From the NCBI RefSeq assembly GCF_003573695.1, contig NC_039358.1, positions 238,024,345 to 238,088,344 on the forward strand: a DNA stretch of 64,000 nt, read 5' to 3'. This document shows positions 1-12,100 of the stretch, piece by piece. How positions within the stretch are numbered: the stretch's first letter is position 1; every line of letters begins with the position of its first letter. The position numbers and the translations under genes are program-made. This DNA is from Papaver somniferum (Eukaryota > Streptophyta > Magnoliopsida > Ranunculales > Papaveraceae). The notes under the pieces were generated by a model, which was given only the letters and a program-made list of their open reading frames with translations, had not been told where the DNA came from and did no database searches.

Positions 1-1688
1 GAAAAGCATCATTTTTTTGTCTAAGCAAATACACCCAAGCTTTTTTACTAAAATCATCAATGAAAGTTATGAAATAGTTATTACCTCCATGTGATGTAAC
101 TTCAATAGGACCACATAAGTCACTATGTATAATCTCCAAATGTTGTTCCGTTCTTCTATCTTTATTTACTGGGAATGGATCTCTGTGTTGCTTCCCAAAG
201 ATACAATTCTCACACCTTGACTCTGGAAGCTCTACAATTGGTAGACCTGACACCATCTCCTTCTTAGATAAAGCTTGTAAACTATTAAAGTTTACATGAC
301 CCATTCTCTTGTGCCATAACCAACTATCATTATGCACATGAGTACTGAAACAACTTTCCTTCTGATGCTGAATATTCAAAGGAAATAATATGTTTTTTGT
401 CGTACTTTTGCTATCAGTCTTCTTCTTCTATCTCTAATGAAACAGATACCATTGTAAATGTTCATAGAGTATCCTCTCTCTGATAATTGCCCCATGCTCA
501 GCAAATTCTGATGTAAGCCAGGTACATAGATTACATCCATTATATATGCTTTTGAACCATTCTTAAGAACAATTCATGTTCTTCCTGTTCCCATAAAAGT
601 AATTGTAGAAATATTACCAAACTTCACAGTTGATCTTACAGACTCATCAAGATTATCAAATAAATTTTTTCTGCTACACATATGATTGCTACAACCAGTA
701 TCTAAGTACCACTTAAGTTGAGGTTTTTCTTTTGCGGTATGACAAGCAAGTAACATGTTTTCAGCTTTATGTTCTTCTTCTTCTTTTTCTTCTTGACTTT
801 CAGCTATATTTGCTTTGAAGTTGGCTTTGTAGTTCTTTTCTGTTGAGGTTCTAGGCTTTGGACAATCAAAAGAAAAATGTCCAAAATCTCCACAATTATA
901 ACACTGAAGTTTTGGTTTATCTACCGGTTTTCTTCCCTGATAACCTCCATTATTTGATCTTCCTCTAAAATTATATCTTCCCTGATAACTTCCATTATTT
1001 GATCTTCCTCCAGAGCTAGAATTTCCTTGATTATTAGTCCATATGACTTGACTTTGTAGTGCTTGTTTTATTGTTTTTGCAGCAACTGTCTTTTCAAGTA
1101 TTCTTTGTTCATAAGCCTGTAATGAACCTAATAACTCATTAAGAGTCATATTTGCAGCAGTGTTACACTCCTCTATAGCAGTTACTTTTGCTTCAAACTT
1201 CTCAAAATCTTTTCAACAATTGTTGAATCTTCAATAGTATCACCATTAACTTTCATCTCATTGACAAGATTTAAAGTTTTTGAGACAAAATCTGATATTG
1301 TTTCAGATGAATCCATCTGTAACAGTTCATATTTGCACTTTAGAGTTTGTAATCTCACTTTCTTGACCTCGTCAGAACCTTTGTTATAATTCACCAAACC
1401 ATCCCATGCTGCTTTAGATTTCTTAATATAGATAACTCTATCCATGAGAGATTCATGAATACGGTGATGAAGAATATAGGTTTCTTTAGAGTTATTCTTC
1501 ATGTTTGATGTTAAAGCAGTTTGTTGTTCTGCTGTTAAAACAACTCCTTCTGCTAGTTCATCATAACCATCTTTCACAATATCCCACACTTCTTGATATA
1601 TGAAAATACTCTCCATCTGTAACCTCCAGTGTTCAAAGTTTTTACCTTCAAACACCGGCACTTTAATAGAACTCAAACTTGACGCCAT
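1..1688 (-). pseudogene. copia gag-pol polyprotein, decayed and partial
   Basis: Gag opens at 1688 with MASSLSSIKVPVFEGKNFEH, typical of the UBN2/DUF4219 copia gag, and runs about 168 residues to 1182. The reading frame then shifts near 1195-1205: the text after it (FEAKVTAIEECN, then NELLGSLQAYEQR) is the expected continuation. The 1149-574 frame holds a CCHC knuckle (CYNCGDFGHFSFDC) and a protease core with the active-site triad in WYLDTGCSNHM. An in-frame TGA at 574-576 interrupts it, after which the frame continues with YVPGLHQNLLSMGQL. Further along are the HHCC zinc motif (HKRMGH then CENC) and the integrase core start (HSDLCGPI, FIDDFSKKAWVY). In an intact element these would make the virus-like particle, process the polyprotein and insert the cDNA. 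Confidence 0.92.
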
Positions 1689-1738
1689 CTTCTTATTCTC
1701 AACAACTCACACCCACAGCCCTAGAATCTGATACCAGT

Positions 1739-1750
1739 GCTCTGATACTA
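1739..1750 (-). other. copia primer-binding site (initiator tRNA-Met type)
   Basis: The minus strand reads TAGTATCAGAGC, one base from the common TGGTATCAGAGC that pairs with the 3' end of initiator tRNA-Met. It sits between the LTR and the gag start, which fixes the orientation. Confidence 0.75.
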
Positions 1751-2160
1751 GATATAAAAAATCTGATATCAAAGACTTAATGAAACACACAACTACTCAA
1801 AACAAAAAACTCGCTTCTAGTGATGTAAATAATCTCTTGGCTCAACAGCCTATTTATAGTTTAACAAACTTGACTCTCAAGCAAAGAACTTTCCTAACAA
1901 ATCAAACTCTAAACAAAGACAATTCTAGAAACTCAAACTCTCAAACTCTTAAACATTAAGTTACCCAGCCGTTTGTTTTATAAAACGTCCGGACCTTTCT
2001 AAGCCAATTACCCATTACTCAGCCATTTGTTTTATAAAACGGCCGGACCTTCCTTACTCGGCAGTTTCTTTTATTAAACTTCCGGACATTCCTTAAACAA
2101 ATAAACTTCTCCTGTTTGTTGTTGTTTGCTTCACATAGTATCTTGGTTTAACCTTCAACA
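1751..2160 (-). repeat. 5' LTR of the copia element
   Basis: On the minus strand the LTR begins TGTTGAAGGTTAAACC at 2160, directly next to F-box coding sequence. A TATA box (TATAAATAGG) lies at about 1849-1858, where a U3 promoter is expected. The 3' boundary is set by the primer-binding site and lacks a clean CA end. Length is about 410 bp. The second LTR is outside the window, so the boundary cannot be confirmed by comparison. Confidence 0.8.
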
Positions 2161-2236
2161 AGTAAGTATTTCTTGTACGATATCTAAACTCAAATTCTCC
2201 GTCAATAAGGACCGGTTCCATTTCTTCGGCCGCGAA
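2161..2236 (-). pseudogene. F-box gene 5' end, interrupted by the copia insertion
   Basis: The minus strand encodes TENLSLDIVQEIL and then stops at the copia LTR. This matches the start of the two F-box copies at 25.0-25.85 kb (MENMNSDIVLEILNRLPKN and MEKLNSDTVQEIVSRLPKN). The codon aligned with the start methionine of copy B is ACG here, so the start was lost as well. Upstream sequence (2240-2370) also resembles the upstream of F-box copy A, including the CCGGGCC and GGTTGTAAA blocks. The 3' part of the gene should lie on the far side of the copia element, outside the window. Confidence 0.75.
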
Positions 2237-2239
2237 GCT

Positions 2240-3100
2240 ACCAAGTGACTACTATATTCTGATAATCTGATTTTTGTTATCCTACAACTAGGGTTTTCTA
2301 GTCCAACAGGAGCTCTTATTAAACCGGGCCTCAATTACCCTAGGGCCGAGTGGTTGTAAATTAGGGTTACGTATAATGTAACTACAACTACAAGTAGAGA
2401 GGATGGCTCCGTAACATCATGACTGGACTGCTTTGAGTATGTACCCGGTTTACATCGTAGCCTGTTACAAATTTACCACTGGTTAGTTGTCCAAGGTCAA
2501 TGGTGTAGGCACGTTTCGAGCTCAAGTATGTATCTCGTTCAATATTCAACGCCATCGCAACGGCAATTTCCAAGACTGTAATGCTTTTTATAGTCTAAAC
2601 TCCGAGCATGTACGTTCAACTTAATAAGCTCACAAACAAATGACTACAACATGGCTGTCTGTAGTCTTAATACAATGATATCAAATGAAGCACATTTTCT
2701 AAATTTGAGCCAATTGATTGTACTAGCCAAATCTTTGTTACTTTCCAACTAAACTAGATAAAGAAAGAATACGACCCTGCCTTTATCTTCTTTGTGGAAT
2801 AATGAACATCATTTGAGGAGTTACGGATCTAGACTATTACTTAAACACGCCATAATTAGCAGCGTCTGGGCATGGAATCTTGGATATTTTATTTTATCTT
2901 CGTAAGACCTAATTATGGTTTGTTTAAGGAAGAATATGAGGTGAGGTCAAAAACACTCTGGACTTCTGATAAACAGTTCAAATGGGGGAACACAAAGAAG
3001 TGGGATATCACATGTAGTAAATCTTATTTGATGTAGTAAGTGGAATTTCATCACTAAAGTACCCATCACAAATCAGAATTGTTTGTTTCCCACAATTTGT
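2240..3100. repeat. diverged copy of the F-box upstream / JAZ last-intron segment
   Basis: Blocks here recur in the same order and orientation at 25.9-27.5 kb. Examples are the stretch around 2500-2580 (ATCTCGTTCAAT, then TGTAATGC), the AAGCTCACA / CAAATGACTA block near 2625, and the AACAGTTCAAATG and CATCACTAAAGTAC blocks near 2970-3060. At 26-27.5 kb these lie in the last intron of the JAZ-like gene. A 61-codon minus-strand reading frame at 2388-2573 lies within the copy. It matches no family I know, and its partner at 26.7 kb is not open, so I do not call it a gene. Confidence 0.65.
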
Positions 3101-3563
3101 CGACGATATCTTATTTTATTTTTCATTTTTGATCGGGTTAAATAAAAAATTCATCAAAAAGAGGCATTTAAGAGGTTCCCTCAACTCAATGATTAAAATC
3201 AAAGAAAAAAAAATGAGAACTACCCAAAAAAAAAAAGAAAGCAAAAAATTATAGAAGCGAGTATAAAAAATTCTATAAAGAAATTACCATATTTGCCATA
3301 AGCCTGAACATTTTTGTGTTCGTTTCCGCCCAAAAAACTGCTTGTGATATCTCTAATGTGGCTCGCCAAAGTTTTCTTAATGTTATTAAAGATTCTTGCA
3401 TTTCAATCTTTCCATATGCACCACCATATAGCAACCAGGATGTTATTCCATATTTTCCAAAAGCCGGGGACTAGCCAGAGCCATAACTTTTTGTACTATC
3501 TTCATCACAAGCAACCAGAATAGGTTCAACGAACATTGACAATGCGTTACTCTTTGTTAAAGG
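3101..3563. other. 3' flank of the terpene synthase pseudogene; no gene seen
   Basis: AT-rich sequence with several A-runs. It ends at the terpene synthase stop codon. Short open frames here show no family resemblance. Confidence 0.4.
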
Positions 3564-6089
3564 CTATGCAGCAACACCATAACCATCTCCGAATTGGTAA
3601 ATACACTGAGATGCCCGAGCAACATTTAGCATGGCATCTATGAATGGTTCCGAGAAAACTGAACGAGAAAACTTATCACTGTTCATCTTCTTCCAAGTCT
3701 CACTTATAATATGTTTTATATGTTCTCGAGCAGCAGGTTCAGAGGCACCAGCCTCATGCATGTAACATTGGATTTATGTTGGTGTGTCACCTCTCTCAAG
3801 CTCACCCTATAGGTACGTATAGTAAATTAATGTTTCATTGCGCAGCATAAATCAATATCAACTGCTATAAATATTAATTATGCAGTATGAATACATCGAT
3901 ATTATATCATACGTACTGAAGATGTTGCTAAATCATTTGCAAGTCGCAAGATTCTGTATGCGCCCCGGGGAACTTGTGAGGAATTGTAGTCCATTATGCT
4001 ATCTAAGGCTTCCTTAGTAGGCTCCTTGGTAAGTAAAAAAAAAGCAACACTTGCTATCGCACTCCCTCCTACCGAAAACCATGCAATGTTTATATATTCT
4101 TCAAGTGTTGGTGTGTAGTCGTGCCATTTGGCCTCCTCCAAATACGATTTGCAAAAATCAGCGACGTGAATATGTCGGTAGCCAGCTCATTATGCATTTG
4201 CTAATTGAAGTTAAAAAGAAGATGGAGTAGAAGATTAGGAAAATTGTACCGATTTTTTCAGGTATGATATGGCATGAAAACCATGCTTGTTTAAAACGTC
4301 GTAAGCTATTTCATTAAGTGTGTTTAACATTGCCATAAAACATATTTTCAATTCGTAAGGAAGATCTTCCACAGTGTTAATGTCCCATCTGCAAAATAAA
4401 ATAAAAAACAATCAACAATTTGCTTTTAAGAAGTTGTATAAGTACAACGAATTATTCTCACAGTTATCATTTGATTAAACTATTTGGTAACGCATACGTC
4501 CTCTCAATCGCATCAGCGTACATCTTCATTTCATCCGGAGAAAAATAATTGTCATACAAATCTTCTATTGTTGTTAGTAGACAACAGAGCTTCGTCAACT
4601 GTCTGCGATAGTTACTAAACTTGGGTTCGAAATGACACCCCACACTCCAAAAGAAAGTCTCCATCCATCTGTCTCTTGTAAATTTCAATATTCCAATGTA
4701 ATCCAACTCCAGCCACCACCTTGAGATGTATTTTAGGTCCTTATGGTAAGTTACTTGGACCATGTTAAAATCTATTTTAGCAAACTCGAGTAGCAATGGT
4801 TCCATGCCATCTTGGATCATTTCATACGTATCTATATACCACCTGGTCTCTATTCTTTGCATTCTCCAGTGTATTGGAATCTCCAAGGCATGGCTTATTA
4901 ATCTTTTCGCAATCATCGTCTTACTATTGGCTTCTTCTTGTCGTTGGTCTTTCGATATTAATGATATGTACTCCTTGAGAAGTCCTGATGTGAACTCTTG
5001 GGCTTCTTCTAGACCACCTCACCTTCGATAGCGTAAAATGAAGCTTCATATACACTTAAAATTCCCTCAACGTATTTATTGTTCTCCATACATGTCTGCA
5101 TCATCAGATCGCTTGATGATCTTGTCTCCTCCAGGAAGCTCTTAAAAACATCTGTATCTCATGCACCATCAGATATTAAAATTAAGTGGTTAACTTACTG
5201 GAAAGATGTGCCTAGTTACAATTTTTTTGTATGTCAACAGCTAAACAGACGACATGTCTCAATTTTTGGAAAGTCAAAAGTTATAATTGTACTCTTTCCG
5301 GTACACATAAGAGCCAAATTTGCAAATTCTTTTAACTGTACATAATCCCAATGAACATCAATAAATGTACACACAGGTCTCACCACTATATGTTCATGAA
5401 ATACTGAAGGGAAACCTAAATAGAAAATCGAAAAAGTTAATTATAATGAATTTGATTTCTTAATTTTCGTGTTAAAACATATAGGTCTATTGATTTTAAA
5501 ATGGAGGGAATATTTTTTTTTTGGTAGGCAATTGCAAACCTGTTATTCTGCATCATCGAAAATCATAATCCTAAGAGATTTTTATGCCTTATTATTAGCA
5601 AGAACCCGTGTTACTAATTACCTTGAGAAACATCGAAGGAGCCTAAACCTTACAGCTCGAGTGAACAGATCTACTTCCTCCCATATTATATCTTTGTCCT
5701 TACAGATGGCTTCCATTGCATCTCTAATCTCATTTTCAAAATGGTATCTGAATCCAAGCCTTTGAATGTTATTGATCAGCTGCAACAGACTTGATGTCGA
5801 CGACAAGGACCTTTTACTGGCTTTCTGCTGATCATTAAGCATGCACCTTATCTCTTCCTTGAGATTCTCAGCTCTTTTACCATACTTCGATTCCCTCTAC
5901 ACATTCGTGCAGATATATCAGAATAAGTAAGATTGTAAGAATTAACGTTACCTAATTAGCTTGATATATGATTAATATACACTCAACTGTGAAATCACTC
6001 TCTAGAGACTGCACAAACTCATGATAGCAACTCGGAGAGAAGCTGGCAGATTTTCTCTCAGTCGGCTTCTGGTTGTTGCATATTGTCAT
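3564..6089 (-). pseudogene. terpene synthase (TPS-a/b like), seven exons, inactivated
   Basis: Approximate exons on the minus strand: 6089-5985, 5895-5620, 5150-4790 running on without the usual intron into the metal-binding exon down to about 4491, 4388-4250 (139 nt, the standard size for that TPS exon), 4185-3916 and 3806-3564. Visible landmarks are RKSASFSPSCYHEFVQS near the N-terminus (the place of RRx8W, with W replaced by Y), LGFRYHFENEI, RAVRFRLLR, EIPIHWRMQRIETRWYID, the metal site EDLYD where the family has DDxxD, and NDLATSS in the NSE/DTE region. The last exon ends ARASQCIYQFGDGYGV. No plastid transit peptide precedes the first motif. Two lesions are clear: a frameshift at about 5010-5020 and an in-frame TAA at 3774-3776, where the family has SIQCYM. 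An intact enzyme would cyclise a prenyl diphosphate; the product cannot be told. Confidence 0.88.
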
Positions 6090-6275
6090 TTCGAATCAAC
6101 GGATGAAGAAGAAGGAATTGGCAGAGATGATGATCAAATGAGTGAATGATTGATTATCCTATGGAAAAAGCTTCTGGGATACATCGATGAAACGGGCTAT
6201 AAGGAGACACTGTACGTCGTGCCTTTATCTTACTCATGGTATCTAGATTACCTAACCAATTTTTATTATAAAATA
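6090..6275. other. 5' flank of the terpene synthase pseudogene
   Basis: Short flank between the pseudogene start and the Helitron-like terminus. No recognisable element or gene. Confidence 0.35.
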
Positions 6276-6306
6276 CTAGTTGTCCGCCCCTGCGTTGCAC
6301 GGGTAT
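6276..6306 (-). mobile_element. Helitron 3' terminus (hairpin + CTAG)
   Basis: On the minus strand a short hairpin (CCCGTGC-AAC-GCAGGGG, one mismatch) is followed by CGGACAA and then CTAG, with T as the next host base. That is the usual structure of a plant Helitron 3' end: a GC hairpin about ten bases before CTRR, inserted next to T. The element would extend to higher coordinates. I could not find its TC 5' end. Confidence 0.6.
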
Positions 6307-6309
6307 GTA

Positions 6310-7299
6310 TTGTGCGGCGGGTAGTTACATCTTTGGTTACCTTCGTTCGTATAGTGACCAAAAAAAAATTAGTTACAATACCAAGTCATATATAGCCATA
6401 TCTGGTAAAAGATGTACAATACCAACTCATGTATTTATTGCCCAAAAGAAGACATTACTTTCTATATCTATGATGTTGATTCTCGGTGGTGTATGAAGGA
6501 TGAATATGGCATCACTTGGGTAACCCCGTTCCACTGAAGTCAACAAAATTATGTGGTCATCTCTGAGCTTGTCGAAGAGGAATGAAGTAAGCAAAATGAC
6601 GCTATTAGGACTGCCGTATAAGGATAAGAGTATGAATGGTTTACCTTTACTTGAAGATGAAGGAGGCCAAAAACTACTGGAAATGTTCCTCACCCATTAT
6701 AAGAGGAGTATTAGTTTTCCAAACTTAAATTGGGTTAGCATTCACTCATCTAAGAGGATGTGTTGTTAAACACAGTCAACCTTAGACGTACCAATGCTAA
6801 CCAAATTCACTTAGAAGCGACATTTTCACCACTTCTTGCGGATTGACAAATATACTAATGTGGTTAATGGGAAGTTGCTCCTGAAACACGCAAGTAATGT
6901 AAAATTTAATACGACATAACAATGCGTCCCGTTGAAAATAAACATTTCATCGCAAAATTCAAATGGAAGTCATTTATAACATAAAATGGAAAGGATGAGA
7001 GAGAAGCAATAAACCTGGTTTGCCCAATAATCAATGCCCAGTGCAACATGATACTCAACGTTGCCCCTGCAGTCAATATCTTCCACATTTTATTTCCAAA
7101 TCCTGCTTCCAATGTAATACTTAGCACGCAAAAAATGCTCACAAAATTCCTCCAAAGGAAGCTCATGTACTCTTCCAGGCCTTAACATTATTCAAAATAA
7201 ACGCATGAAAAGCCAATACTTTTCCAATGCCTCTGCAAGATTCTTCTATAAAATCAAGTCCTACCTCACAAATACCTTTCCATCTTTTAGGTATTGGGT
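6310..7299. other. unassigned 1 kb, possibly the Helitron body
   Basis: Open frames of 60-90 codons occur on both strands (for example minus strand 6906-7166) but show no family motif or splice-supported gene. If the Helitron call is right, some or all of this belongs to it. Confidence 0.3.
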
Positions 7300-10298
7300 C
7301 TAAGTGATAAGCACATAAATACTATATTTTACACCCATATTTATATTAGTTAGTAATCGATATTTTGGCTAATGATACTATTTTAGTGCTTTTGTAGAAA
7401 GTACAAACATATTTCGATCACCCGAGGAATAAACGCCTAACTTAATTGGCGTTTGCGACGAAAATAGCTAAATATGGCTGGCCTGGTATTTTTTATATAC
7501 CAGCAGCCTGGAGGCCCAGAAATGTTCATTCAAGGGAGCACCCAATTGTTCTTCTTTCCCAGGCACGTGCACCCACTAGTGGAGTAAACAAAAAGCAGAC
7601 GTGGCCATTCTTTGTGGTATCTCGGAGAAATTCGACATCATATTCTTTTCTCTACTTCATCATTCTCATATCAAGTAGCTGCAAACAATAAAATCTGCAG
7701 ATGTGACAAAAGGTAGAAGCTGGGAAGAACGGTGCTGACCGAAAATGGCTGAGATGGAGATGTCGAGGACTGATTAAGACATTGGTGTTTACGGCAACAG
7801 AGTTATGGAGAAGTTTGTTGAGTTCTTGAGATTTCTCGATGGAGAAATGAACAACAGCAACAAGATAGATAGAAGATGGGTCTATATCCAGTTTTGAGGT
7901 TGATTAAGAGTCTCGGTCTTGACAGAGATTTGGCAGCAGCAAAACAAGGTGCTGCAATTAGTTGAAGGAAGGAGATGATAAATTGCAGTCGACAAAACTG
8001 CAGCATAGACGGACTGAAATGGTGATAGCTAGAAGGAATGGTGCCACAAATACTGGCTGAGTTGAATCTGCATTGGGGGTTCTTGTCATAGATTAAAATT
8101 GGTGGAAAGAGTGCAGGCAGTGGTGTTTGCAATCTCTCCATAACCGACAGTGATGGGTTTCATTTGATGCTCTCAATACATGGAGTCACGGAGACGGGTT
8201 TGACCTAGTTTTGGTGTTGGATAATGGTGGTTGTTTGGGGATGATTCTGCAGCTCTTGAGATGGGAGATGAGATGGATTTTATAGCGGAAGTCGGTGAAG
8301 GAATGGTTGTCCGTGTTGGTTAATTCGTATTGCAGCAGAGAAGAAGGGGGCTGAAGCCATATCGCTAATGCATTGAAGATGTTCAGGGAAATGAATGGTG
8401 GTCGTATATAAATCCGCAGATGGGAATTAATTGGGAGTTGTTTGCTTGAATCTGTATTGTTCTTGGCATGGACTGGTCAGGGAGTAGAGAAGTAACACGA
8501 TGGGGCTGAGACGAGCAAGTCAGTTGAGCTATGCAATTGCGGTGAACGAATGGAGGTGGAATGAATGGGTTTGGTGCTGCAAACAGTTGTGCGTTCTACA
8601 GACTCGCTGGTCATTGCAAGAATCGACAGTGCAAGAAGGTGCTCAGTTCGTCATGGAAGAGTAGTTGACTGAGATGTTTGGACGGACAGGGACTTGAGTA
8701 CGCATGCCTAGCTGGTGACAAGACTCAGAAGTTTAAGGAGTTGGTTCTGTGTTTGGATTTGTCGGTTGGAGTTCGGAGATTTTCATGGGTTCTGGCAGTA
8801 TATTGTGTACGAGAACTAAGCTGCGAAGATGGAGAAGGGTTACGTGTAGTTGGTGCTTTGCTTAGGACGGCCAGGGTTTGGAATCGGTGCATGACCAGGA
8901 GAGATAAGTGGGACGTTCCACACTTCATGGCGTCTAGTTGAGAAAATGATTCGTACTGGGAATTTCGATCTCAATTGAGAGTTAAACAGCAGCAAAGCTA
9001 GGGCTCTTGAATGATGATGAAAGAACACATGGAGAAGAACAATGGTTAGTTAGTAAGGTCTCATGAGATTGAACTGGTTCTCTTCGGTCGTTGGCTGGGT
9101 TGGTGTTGGTTTGCTGTGGGTTGATTGTGACAGTGGTGGTTTTCGACTGAGAGCTCGTTGGTAATGATCGAAGCTAGTGGTAATGAAATTCAAAAGAGGA
9201 ACTGATGCTTACAGGCATGAGTTCAAGGAACGGTAATTGGGTTTTGAGATGGATTCTGTGCAGGATGGTGAGATTGTTGCGAATGGCAATGAAGTTGAAG
9301 TCCGTGAAGTGCTGTGACAGATTGATGGAGGTGTTGCTCGGAGTCTGCTGCTGGCAGTGGTCAGGAAATGAGTTCAAGTAGCAGCTTGTAGTAATGAATA
9401 GCTTGCAAAGAAAATATTGGTGTAGACGAGATGAAGAAACAACCGGTGATTGCTGAGAGTTGGGCGGACATGAATCAGATGGTGTTCGTTTGTGCCGAAA
9501 GAAGAGCAGCTGCAAATAGTTGTGTTTGCTCAGTTGATTGGATGGAGATCGTCAGTGCTGCTTCAGTTTTGGACAAGGAATTGAAGGGGTATTTTATGTC
9601 GACCAACCCAACAGTTCTTCATGGCTTGTTGTTTGTCATTGATCGAGGAAATAATTGCGGCACCAGTGGTGGCTGTGTTCTAATATCCACGATGGGGTTG
9701 TGCTCGAGTGGAGTTGGCGATGTTAAATGTTCTCGATGCTGCTGGCAGTGGTGAATAGGTAGGGACTTGGCTGTGGAGTTAGCCGGTTGCAATCGGAGAT
9801 GGTGATCGAAAGGATTTTCTGGCTGGTGTTACAACATTACAAGTTTCAAGAGAAGTCGCAGGTGCCGGTGCTGAGAAAACAGGGAGTGAATACATGGATT
9901 TCATATCCGTTGCACATGAAGAGATTAATCGAAAGTTAATGGTGAAGCTCGAGAACGGAGTCTGTAAGGGAGGACCTGAACTCTAGGTGATGCTGGAGAT
10001 GATGACAGTGGTTGGAGTTGGGAGCTGGTCAGAGAAGTTGCTGCCGTTTAATGGAAAATGCATCAGAGGATAAAGAAAGGTCCCTGTGTTCGCCTAAGCT
10101 TACACAACCAGCAAGACGACATTCAGATGGTCCGTGAATAGGAATTGCAGAATTGGTGTTGGTGTCAAATTTTGGTAATGGGTCCCAATATTGATGTCGG
10201 TCGGTAGAGAATGGAGTGGGCCTTGGCACCAGATCCATTAGGTTTTATTCACTCGCACCAGCTTTGTATACCTGGGAAGGCAGATTCAAAAAAAAAAA

Positions 10299-10395
10299 GA
10301 GAAATTTCCTGTGTAGTCCAAAAAACCCGACCCGGGTTAATCTGTAGTCCAGCGGGAGAATACATTTAATAGCTGGTCCAAAAAATATTTGAAAA
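10299..10395 (+). repeat. left terminal inverted repeat of the MULE
   Basis: Carries CTGTGTAGTCCA, then AATCTGTAGTCCAGCG, then AGCTGGTCCAAAAAATA. The repeated TAGTCCA blocks, spaced about 30 bp apart, reappear inverted at the right end. Confidence 0.75.
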
Positions 10396-11899
10396 AGCTA
10401 AAATTACTAAGCTAACCTTAACAACACGCGTGTTAGAGTCACAGGCAGAAAAACGCAGAAAAGAAACCACGCGTCAGTTCAATTTTCTTCTTGTTTTCAT
10501 CGACAAACAAGAACCCTAACTATTTTCAGTTTTCATTTTGCTGCTCCTGCACTTTTTCAATCTTCTCTTCTTTTTTAGTTTATCAATCTTCTTCGGAGAA
10601 AACAAAATCCACCAAACAGATCGAAATTGTTTGATCTACAAGCACCGTATCACAAAAGAAATCAAAACTAAACTGATTTCCTACTGAAATTCTCGAAGTA
10701 TTTTGATCTGAAATTCTCGAAGTTAATGGTTAAAAAAGATTGAAAGAAATCGATAAAGGTCATCAACAACAATTACCGAAATTTGAAATCGAAAATCTAT
10801 CAACAACAATTGGTTGCGAAGACTATTAGGACCACTAAGAAGTCTATTGCGAAGTCCATTGAAAACCTTGAGTTGAGTGAGTTGCAGCTGAAGATGATTT
10901 CTGAAGCATCATTCGGTAACTTGTTCCTAATTTTCTGGTACACAAGATTTGAGTTGGAATATTGGTTGAAGATTGAAGATGCAATGACGAAAATGTTACG
11001 CTGTTACGTTAGGGGTCAAGATCCAAACAAGCTTAGATTTGTCTTTAAAAGGCATGGCCAACCGAATGAGCTAGTATCCACACCAGAAGAAATGGCACTT
11101 ATTTATGGGATGCCGAGAATTACAAATAGGGAATATCTTGATTATAGGCTTACACAAGTCAATAAAAAAAGTGGATGGCGTGAAACAGAATTTTTCAAAA
11201 GGACTTTTCCTACTGATATGAAAGCTGGTGATAAAGTGACTAGGCCAATGATTGTGAAGGAAATCTTGAAAATCCTTAAACGAACACCAATTAATCTGAA
11301 AAGAAGAAGTCTGATGAAGAGTCTCTGCAAAGCGTTGGTGATCAATCAAATGAAGATTCTGAAGAAGACGAGGAATATGCCGAAGATCTTGTTAGACTTA
11401 TCTGCCTGTGTATGTGCACTTCATTATTTTTCGCTACAAATGATGCAAACGATTTGAATGAAAAATATATTGGTTTCGTTCTTGATCTTGAGAAGGCTAA
11501 GAATATTTCATGGCCTGACCTCATCCATTCTCATTTAGAGAAAGAGCTGAATGAAAACATGGAATCCGTAGAACGCACAAATGGTTGTGCTATTTATTTG
11601 TTAGTAAGAATCTATTTATTTGTTTATTCTACTTCAAAATGTTTTTGTTTTATGTGTTTTCTACATTTTGATAGTATATCTAATACTGCACATCAATATT
11701 TTGCATCCATGGTTTGCGGAGCATACCCATTTGGTGGCGCCCGAGGATATAGTGACAGAACCTGCAGGAATGTATGTGCCAAGAGTGGCTAGGTGGAATC
11801 ATACAAAGATATGTGCTGAGTTCCTAAAGGATATTGATCTTTCTGAGTATCAGGTAAACTTGCCGTACATATTTTGTCATAATAAAAATATATATTGAT

Positions 11900-12100
11900 A
11901 AGTACATGTAGTTCGACATATCGATATGTAGTTATTAACATATCAATATGTAGTATTTATTAGCATATCAATATGCTACTACATATTAGCATATCAATAT
12001 GTAGTAGTTATTAGCATATCAATTTGTGGTGATACATATTGATATATAGTTATTAGCATATCAATATGTAGTTCTCCATGTGTATCTAATAGAGAAAGAA
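11900..12100. repeat. AT-palindrome cluster in a Ulp1-gene intron
   Basis: The unit TAGCATATCAATATGTAGT and variants recur about eight times in 200 bp. The core CATATCAATATG is close to its own reverse complement (CATATTGATATG). Confidence 0.8.

Larger units (their letters stand above)
1..2160 (-). mobile_element. Ty1/copia retrotransposon, 5' part (cut by window edge)
   Basis: Read on the minus strand the order is LTR (about 1751-2160), primer-binding site (about 1739-1750), gag, CCHC zinc knuckle, aspartic protease, GAG-pre-integrase and the start of the integrase core. That is copia order (protease and integrase ahead of reverse transcriptase). The reverse transcriptase, RNase H and 3' LTR lie beyond position 1 and cannot be seen. 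The element sits inside an F-box gene fragment that starts directly at 2161. The coding region has at least one frameshift and one stop, so this copy is not autonomous. Confidence 0.93.

Noticed and set aside
2388..2573. 61-codon minus-strand frame as a real exon
   Set aside because: Its duplicated counterpart near 26.7 kb is not open and lies in a JAZ intron, so coding is not supported.
6906..7166. 86-codon minus-strand frame as a membrane protein
   Set aside because: No family resemblance in this or neighbouring frames and no start or splice context; left as unassigned.
7803..10238. Several 60-113 codon open frames on both strands
   Set aside because: All lie inside the left arm of the solo LTR, overlap in opposite frames and have no recognisable domain.
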